The position numbers and the translations under genes are program-made. This document shows positions 43,134-51,166 of a stretch of 51,166 bases of DNA, in pieces. Origin of the DNA: Clostridiales bacterium. GTDB lineage: Bacteria; Bacillota; Sulfobacillia; RBS10-35. The notes under the pieces were generated by a model. It searched no databases, had not been told where the DNA came from, and saw only the letters and a list, made by a program, of their open reading frames with translations. Every line of letters begins with the position of its first letter. The stretch's first letter is position 1. The stretch lies in NCBI GenBank assembly GCA_018729555.1, contig JAHHQG010000054.1:1-51166 (forward strand), in the 5' to 3' direction.

Positions 43134-43675
43134 TCACTTACTCCGCCAGCCGTCCCGTGGCCTCACCTCCCTTCGGGGTGGGGTCGGTCCCATGGAACAG
43201 TCCTGCCCGCTTGTTCTCCCAAAGCCCGCTTGCGGCCGGAGAGGGCAAAGGTTTCCCCTTACGACGGGCCACCATTTGAAGAAGGTCGGGGTCGGCTCCG
43301 GCCCCATGGGTTCCGTCATGGCAAAGGTACTCCGGATGTGCCCCTCCAGGCGGGGCTCTGGGTAGCGCTTCCCCCGCTGGGGCGTGGCCAGGCGGTAGAG
43401 GAGGTTCGTGTTCTCTCCATCCGGCGCAGCAGCGTTGAGAGCCCTCGGATCCAGGAGGCTCCTTCCCGCTTCCTCAAGGATGGGGGCCAGATCTTCAAAA
43501 GAGAGCCCCAGGCCTCCCAGTTTTTTAGGCATGTGGAGGAGGAATAAGCCTTCCTCTTTCGCCTTTTCCTGCAGCTCCCTCGTGATGGTTTCCAAGCGGC
43601 AGAAATCGGTCACCGCTTCCCTTTCCCGGAGGATGACCACCTCGTCGATGAAGCGCCGGGCTTTAGTGTTTGAAT
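43134..43675 (-). pseudogene. Broken acyl-CoA dehydrogenase (N-terminal half)
   Basis: The minus strand reads ARRFIDEVVILREREAVTDF, ELQEKAKEEGLFLLHMPKKL and GGLGLSFEDLAPILEEAG, then HIRSTFAMTEP, the N-terminal and flavin-binding motifs of the family. At TEP the phase shifts; the other phase continues GAGADPDLLQMVARR and stops at about 43135. The C-terminal half and catalytic Glu are missing and no proper start remains. Bases 43016-43133 hold nothing recognised. Confidence 0.75.
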
Positions 43676-43975
43676 CTCCGGGAAACGGCTGAAGCTAAGC
43701 CCCATGGTTTGCCCCCGTTCCTCGGAAAGAGTTCGCAGGGAACGAGGTTGTTCCTCCTGAATGTTTCTCTCGGGAGGCTGATGACCATGTCCTTTCTCGA
43801 TCTCTTTCGCCTGGACGGAAAAGCTGCCCTCGTCACGGGAGGATCCAGGGGCCTCGGGTTAGAAGCGGCCAGGGCCCTTCGGGATGCGGGGGCGAAGGTC
43901 GCCCTCCTGGCCCGGCGGGCGTCCTTCTTCGAGGAGGCCCGAAAGCACATCCCGGATGCCCTCTTTCTCGAGGGG

Positions 43976-44258
43976 TTCCCAACAGCTGACAATAGGATTG
44001 ATCTTTTTCCTTTTCTAGGGTAACACATGGTCATGAAACTCAGCGAAGCGAAAGCCAAGCTTCGAGGAGTGCGGCTTGTGAAGGTGAACCGCCTTGCCCT
44101 GGTCGCGGGCTAAGCGACCCTACCGCGAGTTCCGCGGGAAGTGAAGCCTGTGGAGACGGGCTCTGCGGCGGAACGGGGCAACCCGGTCTACGAGCGCCCC
44201 GCCGATGAAGCAGGAAGCAACCGGGACGGTATCCCTTCGCTGGGATATTTGTCTATGA
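43976..44258 (+). mobile_element. About 280-bp IS200/IS605-derived remnant inserted in the SDR gene
   Basis: The insert separates the halves of the SDR gene. It holds a TnpB C-terminal remnant (44114-44230) followed by a small hairpin, ATCCC-6-GGGAT (44231-44246), as at the right end of IS605 elements where the guide (omega) RNA ends. A TTGAT, the target of the ISDra2 group, is at 43998-44002. The outermost bases also look like imperfect inverted repeats (GTTCC-CAAC near 43974; reverse of GTTGCGGAAC near 44255), which IS605 elements do not need. Exact limits are therefore uncertain. Confidence 0.6.
44114..44230 (+). pseudogene. TnpB C-terminal remnant
   Basis: Reads VPREVKPVETGSAAERGNPV then YERPADEAGS; VPREVKPVET and DEAGS are typical of TnpB C-termini. 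Nothing of the RuvC domain or zinc finger is left, so no protein activity is expected; the overlapping RNA part could still be transcribed. Confidence 0.6.
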
Positions 44259-44850
44259 GTTGCGGAACGGGACGTCAGGGATGAAGCATCCCTGGAGAGG
44301 GCGGTAAGGCAGGTGGAAGAGGACCTGGGCCCCCTCACTGTCCTGGTGAATGCGGCGGGGATCAGCTGGGGAGCTCCCTCTTTCGAGATGCCGGTGGAAA
44401 AGGTGCGGGAGGTCCTGGATGTGAACGTCACCGGGGCGTTTCTCGCCTCCCGGGCTGCCGCCCGCGTGATGAAGGAGCGGGGATACGGGAAGATCATCCA
44501 CATCGCGTCTATCGCAGGGATGCGCGGACAACCGCCGGGGGTCCTGGAAACCGTCGGCTATTCGGCATCCAAGGGCGGGGTCATCGCCCTCACCCGAGAT
44601 CTGGCGGTCAAATGGGGGCCTTTGGGCATCCGGGTAAATGCGGTGGCCCCTGGATTTTTCCCCACCCGTATGACGGAAAAGATTCTCCCTCTGGTGGAAC
44701 CTTTCCTGGTCCACCGCCTACCCCTGGGGCGCCCGGGGAAGCCGGGGGAACTGGGTGGAGCCATCCTCTTTCTGGCAAGCCCTGCTTCCGATTACATCAC
44801 GGGGATGGTGCTGCCCGTCGATGGAGGAGGGACAGCCGTCTGAGGGCTCA

Positions 44851-45612
44851 TCAAAGAGGCTTTCCTCCCCTTCCTTTTCCTTCGCGAAAGGCTTGGGCCC
44901 CCTTCTGGGGCTCACCGCTGGCCAGGACCTGCCCCCCTAAAAAAGCTTCCAGGACGAGACCTTCTTGCATCGGGAGGCTCCATCCCCTATAGAGAGCCTC
45001 CCGGTCTTTCTGCAAGCACACCTGGGGAAAGGACGCCAGCTCTTGGGCCATGTGAAGGGCCCGTTCCAGATGCTTCCCCTTGGGTACCACCTCGGTGATG
45101 AGGCCTATGGAGAGGGCTTCACCCACCGACACCCTCCGTCCGGTGAGGATGAGGTCGAGGGCCCTTCCCATCCCGATGATGCGGGGCAACCGCTGGGTTC
45201 CTCCGTCGATGAGGGGTACCCCAAAGCGCCGCTCCAGACAGCCGAAGTAAGCCGTCTCATCGGCGATGCGGAGGTCACACCAGAGGGCCATCTCAAGGCC
45301 TCCTGCCACGCAGGGGCCGGCGATGGCCGCCAGCGTGGGTTTGGGGATCCACAGGCGGGTAAACCCTAAGGGACCTTCTTCTTCGAAGAGACCCTGGGAA
45401 AGGGCCTCGATGTCGTTAAGGTCCGCACCGGCGCTGAAGGCTTCGTCTCCTCCCGTAAGAATACCCACCTTCAGCTCCGGATCCTGGGCAAACTTCTTCC
45501 AGGCTTCCCTCAGCTCGAGGGCTGTCTCTCGATCGATGGCGTTTCTCACATGGGGCCGATGGATCTCCACGACGTAGACCGGGCCTTCTCGCCAGATTCT
45601 CAGGGATGCCAT
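44851..45612 (-). CDS. Enoyl-CoA hydratase/isomerase family protein
   Basis: 253-residue crotonase-fold protein. Seen: RPHVRNAID substrate region, AFSAGADLNDIEAL for the first oxyanion-hole loop, and IAGPCVAGGLEMALWCDLRI for the second; ERRFGVPLIDGGTQRLPRIIG follows, with Asp and Gly where the hydratase Glu often lies, so the reaction is uncertain (hydratase, isomerase or other). Intact, while the neighbouring SDR and acyl-CoA dehydrogenase genes are broken. ATG at 45612 after GGAGG. Confidence 0.88.
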   Translation of the reverse strand: MASLRIWREGPVYVVEIHRPHVRNAIDRETALELREAWKKFAQDPELKVGILTGGDEAFSAGADLNDIEALSQGLFEEEGPLGFTRLWIPKPTLAAIAGPCVAGGLEMALWCDLRIADETAYFGCLERRFGVPLIDGGTQRLPRIIGMGRALDLILTGRRVSVGEALSIGLITEVVPKGKHLERALHMAQELASFPQVCLQKDREALYRGWSLPMQEGLVLEAFLGGQVLASGEPQKGAQAFREGKGRGGKPL

Positions 45613-45757
45613 CCGTCACGCCTCCTCTTTTCCCTTCGCCACGACCAGGACAGCTCCCTTTTCCCCCAAGGACGGGCACCTCAGAAAAGCCTTGGCGCAT
45701 ACAACGGGGGGCGTGATACCCACCCGCCATGCTGGAAAGGGAGAAGGGAGGATCGCT

Positions 45758-46771
45758 GTGAAGTGGTGGCGTCAGCTAGGGATCGTAGGTCTTCTTTTGG
45801 GCGTGCTCGTCCTCGGCGCAGGCTGCGGATTGTCCACCCCCGATCAAGGTACCTTTACGCTAAGGCTCCATGAGGTGACGCACTCCCCCTTCTACGCCCC
45901 CCAGTATGTGGCCCTCACCCAGGGGTACTTCGAAGAAGAAGGCCTGAAGGTAGACCTGGTGGACGGCAAGGGAGGCGACAAGGTCACCACCGCCCTTTTG
46001 AGCGGGGAAGCCGACGTGATCTTGGTGGGGGCGGAGATGACCATCTACGTGAACGAGCAGAACCCCGCCGATCCCATGGTGATCTTTGCTCGTCTCACGA
46101 AGAGGGACGGCAGCTTTCTGGTGGCCCGCAAGCCCATGGATCCTTTCCGCTGGGAGGACCTGCGAGGCCTTCAGTACCTGGCCCAGCGCAAGGGCGGCAT
46201 GCCCGACATGATCGGCCGTTATGTCCTCAAGAAGCATGGGTTGGAGCCGGGAAAGGACCTGGAGTACCTCCAGCATGTGGACTATGCCAACCTGGGCCCA
46301 GCCTTCATCTCGGGCGTAGGGGATGTGGTGCAGATCTTTGAGCCTTACGCCTCCACCATCGAAAAGGAAGGCAAAGGCTACGTGGTCGCGGCCCTCGGCC
46401 CTGATTCGGGGGATGTTCTCTACACGTCCTATCACACCCGGAAGTCCTTCCTCGATGCCCATCGCGATGTGCTGGTCCGCTTTACCCGGGCCATCTACCG
46501 TGGCCAGCAGTTCGTCCTCACCCACTCCCCCGAGGAGATCGCCAAAGCCATCGCGCCTCAGTTCGAGGGAATGGATTTGGATACCCTCACCCGCATCGTG
46601 ACACGGCTCAAGGACGCCGATGTCTTCGGCCACGATCCCCTCCCACCGCGGGAGGATTACGAACAGACCATCACCATCCTCATGGACAACGCCATGCTGA
46701 AAGACCGCTTCCCTTACGAGAAGGCGGTGGATCCTTCCATCGCCGCGGAAGCCATGGCCACATCCCCTTAA
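45758..46771 (+). CDS. ABC transporter substrate-binding lipoprotein (NMT1/THI5-like)
   Basis: 337 residues. Lipobox LGAGC; then LRLHEVTHSPFYAPQYVALT with QGYFEEEGLKVDLVDGKGGD, and ALLSGEADVILVGAEMTIY, the pattern of the NMT1/SsuA/ThiY group. GTG at 45758 after AGGGAGGATC. Together with the next two genes it forms a complete importer. Substrates in the family include aliphatic sulfonates, nitrate, and thiamine pyrimidine; none can be chosen here, and no TPP riboswitch was seen upstream. Confidence 0.88.
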   Translation: MKWWRQLGIVGLLLGVLVLGAGCGLSTPDQGTFTLRLHEVTHSPFYAPQYVALTQGYFEEEGLKVDLVDGKGGDKVTTALLSGEADVILVGAEMTIYVNEQNPADPMVIFARLTKRDGSFLVARKPMDPFRWEDLRGLQYLAQRKGGMPDMIGRYVLKKHGLEPGKDLEYLQHVDYANLGPAFISGVGDVVQIFEPYASTIEKEGKGYVVAALGPDSGDVLYTSYHTRKSFLDAHRDVLVRFTRAIYRGQQFVLTHSPEEIAKAIAPQFEGMDLDTLTRIVTRLKDADVFGHDPLPPREDYEQTITILMDNAMLKDRFPYEKAVDPSIAAEAMATSP

Positions 46772-46787
46772 GAACGGAGGGTGGGCG

Positions 46788-47570
46788 ATGACGTCGAGGG
46801 CAGCCATCGAAGTGGAGGATCTGGAGGTGGCCTTTATTTCCCGGGAAATAATCCACCCGGTACTGGAAGGAGTGTCCCTGGAGGTGGTGGAGGGCGGGTT
46901 TACCGCCCTCCTGGGCCCCTCGGGCTGCGGAAAGAGCACCCTCTTGAACGCCATCGCGGGGCTCTTGAAACCGGTGGAGGGGCGAATCTTCGTCCTGGGA
47001 AAGGAAGTGCAGGGGCCCTCACCTGAAGTGGGCTACATGTTTCAGCAGGATTACCTTCTCCCTTGGCGCACCGTGGAAAAGAACATCCACCTGGCCTGGG
47101 AACTCCGGGGGGAGCGGCCTATCCAGGAGCGGACCCTCGCCCTCCTGGAGGAAGTGGGCCTGGGAGACGCCCTTCACAAGTACCCCCATGAGCTTTCCGG
47201 CGGCATGCGCCAGAGGGTGGCCCTGGTCCGCACCCTGGCCCCCGAACCGGCCGTCCTCCTCTTGGATGAACCCTTTTCTGCCCTCGATTACCTCACCCGC
47301 CTTCGCCTGGGGGATCTGGTGCAAAAGGTCCTGAAGCGCCACCAGAAGACGGTCCTCTTCGTCACCCATGACATCCCCGAGGCCATCTCCCTGGCAGACC
47401 GGATCATTCTCCTGGGCGGAAGGCCTGCAACGGTCCAAAGAGAATTCCGGGTGCCTCCCCATTTCCAGGGTCTTGCGTCCTTGGAGCGGAGGACGGATCC
47501 CGCCTTTCAGCCCCTCTTTCAGCAGATATGGGAGGAGATGAAGCGCCTTGATGGTGAGGGAATGGACTGA
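46788..47570 (+). CDS. ABC transporter ATPase (SsuB/TauB/ThiZ class)
   Basis: 260 residues. Walker A GPSGCGKST, Q-loop YMFQQDYLLPWRTV (the LLPW is typical of this class), signature LSGGMRQRVALVRTLA, Walker B VLLLDEPFSALD and H-loop FVTHDIPEAISLAD. Sixteen bases after the binding protein and 20 overlapping with the permease, so one operon. Confidence 0.93.
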   Translation: MTSRAAIEVEDLEVAFISREIIHPVLEGVSLEVVEGGFTALLGPSGCGKSTLLNAIAGLLKPVEGRIFVLGKEVQGPSPEVGYMFQQDYLLPWRTVEKNIHLAWELRGERPIQERTLALLEEVGLGDALHKYPHELSGGMRQRVALVRTLAPEPAVLLLDEPFSALDYLTRLRLGDLVQKVLKRHQKTVLFVTHDIPEAISLADRIILLGGRPATVQREFRVPPHFQGLASLERRTDPAFQPLFQQIWEEMKRLDGEGMD

Positions 47571-48375
47571 AAGGGTACCCCAGACCTACCGGCTGGAGAA
47601 GCTCCAGCAGGAGCTGATCCTGCGGCAGAAGCGCCAAAGCTTCCAGGTCCGGCTGTGGCAGTGGGGCCTTTTGTTCGCAGGGTTCCTCTTTTGGGAAGGA
47701 GCTTCCCGGCAAGGATGGCTCGATCCCCTCCTCTTTAGCTCTCCATCGGCTGTCTTCCGGCTTTTGGAGGAGCTGGCCCGGGAGGGTACCCTCTGGACCC
47801 ATATCGGCGTCACGGTGTATGAGACGGTGGTCGGCTTTGCCCTGGGGGTTCTGGGAGGAGCCCTGGTGGCCTTCCTCCTCTGGCTCTTCCCCTTCCTCTT
47901 ACGCATTCTGGATCCCTACCTGGTGGTCCTCAACAGCCTTCCCAAGATTGCCCTCGGCCCCGTCTTCATCGTGGCCTTTGGGGCCGGCACCCGGGCCATC
48001 ATGGTCATCGCCGCCTTCGTCTCCATCTTCGTCACCATCCAGGTCCTCATCTCGGCCTTCCGGGATGTGGATGAAAACTACGTGCGCCTGGCCCGTTCTT
48101 TCGGGGCCACAAAAGGGATGATCTTTCGCAAGATCATCTTTCCCGCTTGCCTCCCCATGCTCCTCGCCACCCTCAAGGTGAACATCGGCTTGGCGTGGAT
48201 CGGGGTGATCGTGGGGGAATTCCTGGTGGGGAAAAAAGGCCTCGGCGCCCTCATCGTCTACGGCTTCCAGATCTTCAACTTCACGTACGTCTACGCCGGC
48301 ATCCTCCTGGTGGCCCTTCTGGCCAGCTCCATGTACGTGGCCTTTCAAGCCCTGGAGGACCGATATGGCGGGTAA
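47551..48375 (+). CDS. ABC transporter permease (SsuC/ThiX class)
   Basis: 274 residues, six helices. The family block VLNSLPKIALGPVFIVAFGA is followed by the EAA loop region YVRLARSFGATKGMIFRKII and AWIGVIVGEFLVGKKGLGAL. Starts at ATG 47551 inside the end of the ATPase gene (a TTG at 47548 precedes it). Completes the importer. Confidence 0.92.
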   Translation: MVREWTERVPQTYRLEKLQQELILRQKRQSFQVRLWQWGLLFAGFLFWEGASRQGWLDPLLFSSPSAVFRLLEELAREGTLWTHIGVTVYETVVGFALGVLGGALVAFLLWLFPFLLRILDPYLVVLNSLPKIALGPVFIVAFGAGTRAIMVIAAFVSIFVTIQVLISAFRDVDENYVRLARSFGATKGMIFRKIIFPACLPMLLATLKVNIGLAWIGVIVGEFLVGKKGLGALIVYGFQIFNFTYVYAGILLVALLASSMYVAFQALEDRYGG

Positions 48376-48384
48376 AGAAGGTCT

Positions 48385-49495
48385 GCGAGCCGCCACGGTG
48401 CGGACGATCCCCTCCGCCCCTGCCTCTTTCCCAAAGGCGAGCGCCAGAGGGAAAACGGATCCTGGAGGCTGCTGGGGGTCTGCCGACTGGCCTCCTCGAT
48501 ATGAGCTTTCACTCCGAAGACGCGGCCTACCTCTTTCGCCTGGGCTTCCAGGACCTTCTGGCGGCCGATCCCTTCTGCCGCAAGGAAGACCTGCTGCCGG
48601 TGGTGGAAAGCTTGCGGGGGCGCCCTCATCACTTTGACGGTGGACAGCTCCGATTACGTGGAAGCTGTCGGGAGGATCGGCCGTCGGCATGCCGTGACCA
48701 TCCCTGTGTCCTTAGAGATGGATCCTTCCGTCGATCTCCCGGGCCTTCGTCCGGCGCCCGGCGATCCCGGCGATCCCGGCTTCGCACCAAGGAACAGGTG
48801 GCGGAGGTCATGGAAACCCCCTGCCGTTCACTTCATGTCCCCCCGGAAGGCGCCTTGGGCTATGAGGCCCGGATCGCCGGCGTACCCGACCGGATTCCAG
48901 GGCGGAAGCTGAAAAACGCAGCAGTCCGTGTCCTCAAGCGATACTCCCAAGGCGCCGCGGGTCCGGCGGCGCCAAAACTGGCCGTTTTCCAGGTATAGGA
49001 GAGAATATAAACCAAGAATCGCGGCGCTTATCCCCAGGGCCGAAGACCGGGACCTGCGCCGCCGAAGTCTTTCGGTCACCGCAGTCACCGCAGGCTCCGC
49101 CTTTTTCAGCCCCCACCTCTTCGATCACTAAGGTGCCTTTCGCCACCCCCCGCCACCGGGTTCGCCCTGGAAATCGTCCGCCGCCCCCATCCTCGGATTT
49201 ACGCCTGCGCCGGAGGAGGCTTCGTGGCTTCTGGTCCCGCACGCCGGAGAAGTTGCCTCTCCCCTACTTTCTTGAAGGTGCTCACCTCCTGGACACAGAA
49301 GCGGCAGGAGAGGTGCAAACTCCCGGCTATTACGCCGGACCCCTTTCCCTGGGAGATCCCATCTTCTTTCGTCGCGCCAAAGCGCGGGAATTGATGGAGC
49401 GCTTGACCCACGTGCTCCCTCTCCGGGACGGAAGGGTGGCAGATGGGGTGACCTCGAACCGCCGTATCCCCGCTGGCGGGACTTTCTTCGAGTGA
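48385..49495 (+). pseudogene. Decayed amino-acid aldolase/deaminase (alanine-racemase fold, DSD1-like)
   Basis: At least six frame changes, but pieces in order match the family: KRILEAAGGLPTGLLDMSF, FRLGFQDLLAADPF, ALITLTVDSSDYVEAVGRIG, PVSLEMD, LRTKEQVAEVMETP, GYEARIAGVPDRIPGRKLKN, TAGSAFFSPHLFDHY, EAAGEVQTPGYYAGPLSLGD, then FFRRAKARELMERLTHVLPL. The last three mark the C-terminal metal and substrate region of D-threonine-aldolase-like enzymes. A tandem CGGCGATCC duplication near 48765 is one likely break. Codon use is as in intact genes, so decay is fairly recent. Confidence 0.75.
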
Positions 49496-49564
49496 GGGAG
49501 GAACCGGATCCCCACGGTGGGTTCCTGAACCCTTACCCGGAAGAGCTCCTGGGCGTCAGACCAC

Positions 49565-49903
49565 CTAACGGATAAACGAGATGAGAAGAGGATAACCCGG
49601 GTCCTTGCCGTCCCTCGCTCTCACAGCCGCCAGGATCACAGCGATGATGTCCAGCACGAAGACAACCAGGAGAAGGACAATTCCCACCACGAACACCGTC
49701 AACACGGCGCTGATGATGGCGTAAAGAAGGATGCTCAGCTGAAAGTTGACGGCCGCCTTCCCTTGACGGTCCAGCCATTCCGAATCGTCTTTGCGCCACT
49801 GCCAGAAAATCAGGGGAGCGACCACATTGATGGCGGGGATCCAGATGAGAAAGCCGAGAAGGGAGCTTAAATGCATGAGAAAGGCGTATTTTCGTTCGTC
49901 CAA
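49565..49903 (-). CDS. DUF4870 membrane protein
   Basis: 112 residues with three to four helices. DERKYAFLMHLSSLLGFLIW, then APLIFWQWRKDDSEWLDRQG and AAVNFQLSILLYAIIS are the DUF4870 (Tic20-like) core. No function is established for the family. TTG at 49903 lies eight bases after AGGAGG; the longer frame to an ATG at 49945 has no ribosome site. Confidence 0.85.
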   Translation of the reverse strand: MDERKYAFLMHLSSLLGFLIWIPAINVVAPLIFWQWRKDDSEWLDRQGKAAVNFQLSILLYAIISAVLTVFVVGIVLLLVVFVLDIIAVILAAVRARDGKDPGYPLLISFIR

Positions 49904-49953
49904 GCCACGTCCCTCCTGCCCCACAGTGGGACCATGGTAATCCAAAAGAATTG

Positions 49954-49982
49954 TTCGAGACCAGCCCCCATCCGTGTAGAAT
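49954..49982 (+). promoter_or_regulatory. Probable promoter of the rlmI-like gene
   Basis: TTCGAG (49954-49959), spacer 17, TAGAAT (49977-49982). The -10 ends seven bases before the ATG and there is no ribosome site, so the message is probably leaderless. Confidence 0.5.
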
Positions 49983-49989
49983 ATGAAAC

Positions 49990-51166
49990 ATGGCCCTTCC
50001 CCGGGAACGAGACACGTGGGTCACCCTCCTCCCCCGCCAATCGGTAGGTCTCTGGGTCTACCGAACCCAGATCGCCTCCGTCGACGGGGAAACCTTCGAA
50101 CCCGGGGACATCGTATCGGTGCGGGATCATCGCGGACGCTTTGTCGGCAAGGGCTTCATCAATCCCGCCTCCATGATCCAGGTGCGCCTTCTCACCCGCC
50201 GCCAAGAGGACGCCATCGACGAAAAGTTCATCCGGGAGCGGGTACAAAGGGCGTGGGAGTACCGGCAGGAGGTCCTTTCCGAAACCGAAAGCTGCCGGGT
50301 CATCTTCGGCGAAGCCGACGGCCTTCCCGGCCTGATCGTCGATAAGTTCGGCGACGTCCTGGTGATGCAGAATTTGGCCTTAGGGATGGAGCGCTGGCAG
50401 GAGGTCCTCCTCGAGGCCCTGGAGGATCTCCTCCGCCCCGAGGGCATCTATGCCCGCCACGATGTCCCCGTCCGGGAAAAGGAAGGGCTTCCCCTCTGGA
50501 AGGGATTTCTCACCCATCCCTTCCCTACCCGCTTTCTCATCCGCGAGAACGGCGTACCCCTATGGGTGGACGTGGAACGGGGCCATAAGACCGGCCATTT
50601 TCTGGACCAACGGGAGAACCGGGCTGCCCTGAAGCCTTTCGTCAGGGGAAAGAGGGTTCTGGATGTCTTCTGCCACACCGGGGGCTTCGGCCTCCATGCA
50701 GCCCATTACGGGGCGTCGGAGGTCACGGCGGTGGACATCTCGGAGGAAGCCTTGGAGCTGGCCAAGGAGAGCGCCCGCGCAGGAGGCGTGGAGCATAGCA
50801 TCCGCTTTTACCGGGAAGACGCCTTCACCTTCTTGAGGCAGGCGGTCCGAGAAGGGGAACGGTATGATGTCGTCATCCTGGATCCCCCCGCCTTTGCCAA
50901 AAGCAAGCGGTCCTTGGACGGCGCCTACCGGGGGTACAAAGAGATCAACCTTCAGGCCATGAAGCTCCTGCGCCCGGGGGGCTTTCTCGTCACCTGCTCC
51001 TGCTCTTCCCCTGTCACCTTCGACATGTTCGATGTCATGCTTTTGGATGCCGCCGCCGATGCCCGGCGCACCCTCCGCCTGGTGGAGCGGAGGGGCCAGG
51101 CCCGGGATCATCCGGTGATCCTGGACCACCCCGAATCGCAATACCTGAAGTGCTACATCCTCCAGG
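49990..51166 (+). CDS. RlmI-like class I rRNA cytosine methyltransferase (3' end outside window)
   Basis: 392 codons open from ATG 49990 to the edge; nearly complete, since the family is about 395 residues. An N-terminal PUA domain (about 1-75, with GRFVGKGFINPASMIQVRLL) is followed by a central EEHE-like region (VDVERGHKTGHFLDQRENR) and the SAM fold: RVLDVFCHTGGFGLHAAHYG as motif I, VVILDPPAFAKSK as motif IV, and LVTCSCSSPV with the Cys motif. Members such as RlmI methylate 23S rRNA cytosine; the exact site here is unknown. Confidence 0.92.
   Translation, partial: MALPRERDTWVTLLPRQSVGLWVYRTQIASVDGETFEPGDIVSVRDHRGRFVGKGFINPASMIQVRLLTRRQEDAIDEKFIRERVQRAWEYRQEVLSETESCRVIFGEADGLPGLIVDKFGDVLVMQNLALGMERWQEVLLEALEDLLRPEGIYARHDVPVREKEGLPLWKGFLTHPFPTRFLIRENGVPLWVDVERGHKTGHFLDQRENRAALKPFVRGKRVLDVFCHTGGFGLHAAHYGASEVTAVDISEEALELAKESARAGGVEHSIRFYREDAFTFLRQAVREGERYDVVILDPPAFAKSKRSLDGAYRGYKEINLQAMKLLRPGGFLVTCSCSSPVTFDMFDVMLLDAAADARRTLRLVERRGQARDHPVILDHPESQYLKCYILQ

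Larger units (their letters stand above)
43787..44843 (+). pseudogene. SDR-family dehydrogenase split by an inserted element
   Basis: The N-terminal part starts at ATG 43787 after GGGAGG: DGKAALVTGGSRGLGLEAAR carries the TGxxxGxG NAD(P) motif and runs to PDALFLEG near 43975. The rest resumes at about 44259 with DVRDEASLERAVRQVEEDLG, LTVLVNAAGISWG, the catalytic Ser/Tyr/Lys region (HIASIAG, YSASKGG) and a terminal VLPVDGGGTAV. Joining the two pieces restores an ordinary SDR of about 255 residues. The downstream piece also has a chance ATG at 44313, but it lacks the cofactor site. Confidence 0.8.

Noticed and set aside
44313-44843. Intact 176-aa SDR protein
   Set aside because: It lacks the N-terminal cofactor motif, and the upstream DVRDEASLERAV continues its frame back to the insertion, so it is the 3' part of a split gene.
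45613-45757. TPP riboswitch ahead of the NMT1/THI5-like transporter
   Set aside because: No CUGAGA core or matching second half could be found in the gap.
48755-48782. Tandem CGGCGATCC repeat as a regulatory repeat
   Set aside because: It lies inside the aldolase pseudogene and looks like slippage.
1-51166. CRISPR array
   Set aside because: No series of evenly spaced repeats of 25-37 bases was seen; the few tandem repeats are isolated pairs of 9-12 bases.

Overview
The window reads as 51 kb of a high-GC, probably thermophilic, bacterium of Bacillota type. This placement is an inference from SLH-domain cell-surface proteins, a Lon-like AAA+ protease, ECF vitamin transporters, strong AGGAGG ribosome sites paired with TTG or GTG starts, and a copZ-csoR-copA operon laid out like that of Thermus. 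No rRNA or tRNA gene, CRISPR array, cas1/cas2 or cas6 was seen.

Layout. 1-5.9 kb (minus): a type III-B Cmr operon, cmr2-cmr3-cmr1-cmr4-cmr5-cmr6, each gene overlapping or abutting the next, with cmr6 cut by the window edge. Cas10 (Cmr2) keeps GGDD but has no N-terminal HD nuclease domain. 6.0-9.0 kb: a small membrane protein gene, then a divergent copper operon (copZ, a CsoR of the C-H-H kind, copA) with a palindrome and a GC-rich operator. 9.1-12.5 kb: peptide ABC transporter binding protein and two permeases, without ATPases. 13.3-16.2 kb: ArsR-type regulator and ABC exporter. 16.2-29.2 kb: a 3-methyladenine DNA glycosylase, then a long minus-strand stretch with a Lon-like protease, a methyltransferase, two tandem paralogous lipoproteins of unknown family, a PD-(D/E)XK nuclease resembling the Card1/DUF1887 catalytic domain, two SLH proteins and a NERD protein.

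29.7-37.7 kb: a PAS-HD protein, adenosylhomocysteinase, CTP synthase, MurB, and a mercuric reductase gene paired with a CsoR-family regulator (C-H-C); an 8-3-8 inverted repeat fills the merA promoter spacer. An NmrA-like reductase follows. 38.6-43.0 kb: an ECF transporter with one energising module and two S components, one of them QueT, then a membrane-anchored trypsin-like protease. 43-51 kb: broken acyl-CoA dehydrogenase and SDR genes, an intact crotonase, an SsuABC/ThiXYZ-type ABC transporter, a badly decayed amino-acid aldolase/deaminase gene, a DUF4870 membrane protein and an RlmI-like rRNA methyltransferase running off the edge.

A striking theme is decay. At least seven relics sit between intact genes: an exported protein, a lipoprotein behind lon, phzF, a DUF318 permease, an acyl-CoA dehydrogenase, an SDR split by a TnpB-derived element, and the aldolase. 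Most carry several frame breaks while their neighbours are intact, which argues for real gene loss rather than poor sequence.
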